From contig JAFSJE010000018.1 of assembly GCA_017439425.1 (NCBI GenBank), forward strand, positions 1 to 32,181: a stretch of 32,181 nt of DNA, written 5' to 3'. A program made the position numbers and the translations under genes. The DNA is from Oscillospiraceae bacterium. GTDB taxonomy: Bacteria > Bacillota > Clostridia > Oscillospirales > Oscillospiraceae. The notes under the pieces were generated by a model. That model was given only the letters and a program-made list of their open reading frames with translations. It was not told where the DNA came from and searched no databases. Below, in pieces: positions 31,947-32,181 of this stretch (the stretch's first letter is position 1; each line of letters begins with the position of its first letter).

Positions 31947-31975
31947 ATTTTATCACGGAATGACTGTAATTTCAA
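31947..31975 (-). promoter_or_regulatory. Sigma-A-like promoter of the rrf2-SirTM operon
   Basis: On the minus strand TTGAAA (31975-31970), a 17 base spacer and TAAAAT (31952-31947). It ends 20 bases before the rrf2 ATG. A weak dyad with TTAC and GTGATAA overlaps the spacer and could be the Rrf2 site. Confidence 0.65.
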
Positions 31976-31983
31976 TGGTTACA

Positions 31984-32181
31984 TTAGAATTTGCCATTCT
32001 CGTTTGCCCAAGTCTCCTTGGCAGCAAGAGTCTCCATCACGTCCCAATGCTCAGCGATAAAGCCGTTTTCAACACGGAAGAGATCGTAATAGGTGGTGGG
32101 CACGCCGCCAAAGGAACCTTCGCTGCAGGCGAGAGCATAGTCGCCGTCGGCAAGAACCATATGCGTCTTGTCATAGACCAT
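31984..32181 (-). CDS. SnoaL/NTF2-like protein, C-terminal part (cut by the right edge)
   Basis: 65 residues are visible, ending in HWDVMETLAAKETWANENGKF. The strand pair VLADGDYALACSEGSFGG and YYDLFRVENGFIAEHWDV is typical of SnoaL-like members of the NTF2 fold, small cytoplasmic barrels with varied ligands or enzyme roles. The N-terminal half lies beyond 32181, so size and start cannot be given. It is on the same strand as the SirTM operon, but the rrf2 promoter lies between them, so it may belong to a separate transcript. Confidence 0.75.
   Translation of the reverse strand: MVYDKTHMVLADGDYALACSEGSFGGVPTTYYDLFRVENGFIAEHWDVMETLAAKETWANENGKF

Overview
The window reads as chromosomal DNA of a spore-forming, Gram-positive member of the Clostridia, probably an uncultured gut Oscillospiraceae-like bacterium. 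This is inferred from gene order (dprA-topA-trmFO, plsX-rnc, a spoIIM-like gene next to xerD), from a PdaB-type sporulation deacetylase, from strong GGAGG-type ribosome binding sites, and from roughly 50% GC. No rRNA or complete tRNA gene was seen.

Layout. 1-1000: an IS200/IS605-type element, with a TnpB gene cut by the left edge and a hairpin-rich left end lying just beyond a terminator. 1020-7014: small accessory genes (an iron-sulfur flavoprotein-like reductase with a small membrane protein, a large acidic lipoprotein, a histidine phosphatase with a membrane acyltransferase, and a frameshifted DnaQ-type exonuclease). 7144-8021: a pdaB-like gene whose ribosome binding site lies inside a long hairpin. 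8022-12148, minus strand: SPL-type radical SAM enzyme, a FolC-Nudix fusion, a XerD-type recombinase and a SpoIIM-like protein. 12481-21979, minus strand: a housekeeping block with a small membrane protein, yajC, an Elp3-like radical SAM gene, rnc, plsX, trmFO, topA, dprA, a SpoU methyltransferase and a LURP-one protein. These genes are almost contiguous, with several 1-17 bp overlaps.

22213-25488: a DIP1984-family gene diverges from a three-gene plus-strand operon (polytopic membrane protein, UbiA-family enzyme resembling decaprenyl-phosphate phosphoribosyltransferase, GNAT acetyltransferase), which suggests polyprenyl-phosphate-sugar chemistry. 25510-27622, minus strand: alpha/beta hydrolase, a protein of unknown function and a GNAT enzyme, joined by ATGA overlaps behind a consensus promoter. 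28001-28835: two decayed neighbours, an HxlR-type regulator (frameshift plus amber codon) and a radical SAM gene with an internal deletion.

29002-31926, minus strand, is the most interesting region. One promoter appears to drive an Rrf2-type regulator, a flavin-split-barrel protein carrying two 4Fe-4S clusters, a zinc-type macrodomain (ADP-ribosyl hydrolase) and a class M sirtuin (SirTM, putative protein ADP-ribosyltransferase). The layout suggests redox-controlled reversible ADP-ribosylation, but the GcvH-L and LplA2 partners known from other SirTM operons are absent from the window. A SnoaL/NTF2-like gene enters from the right edge.
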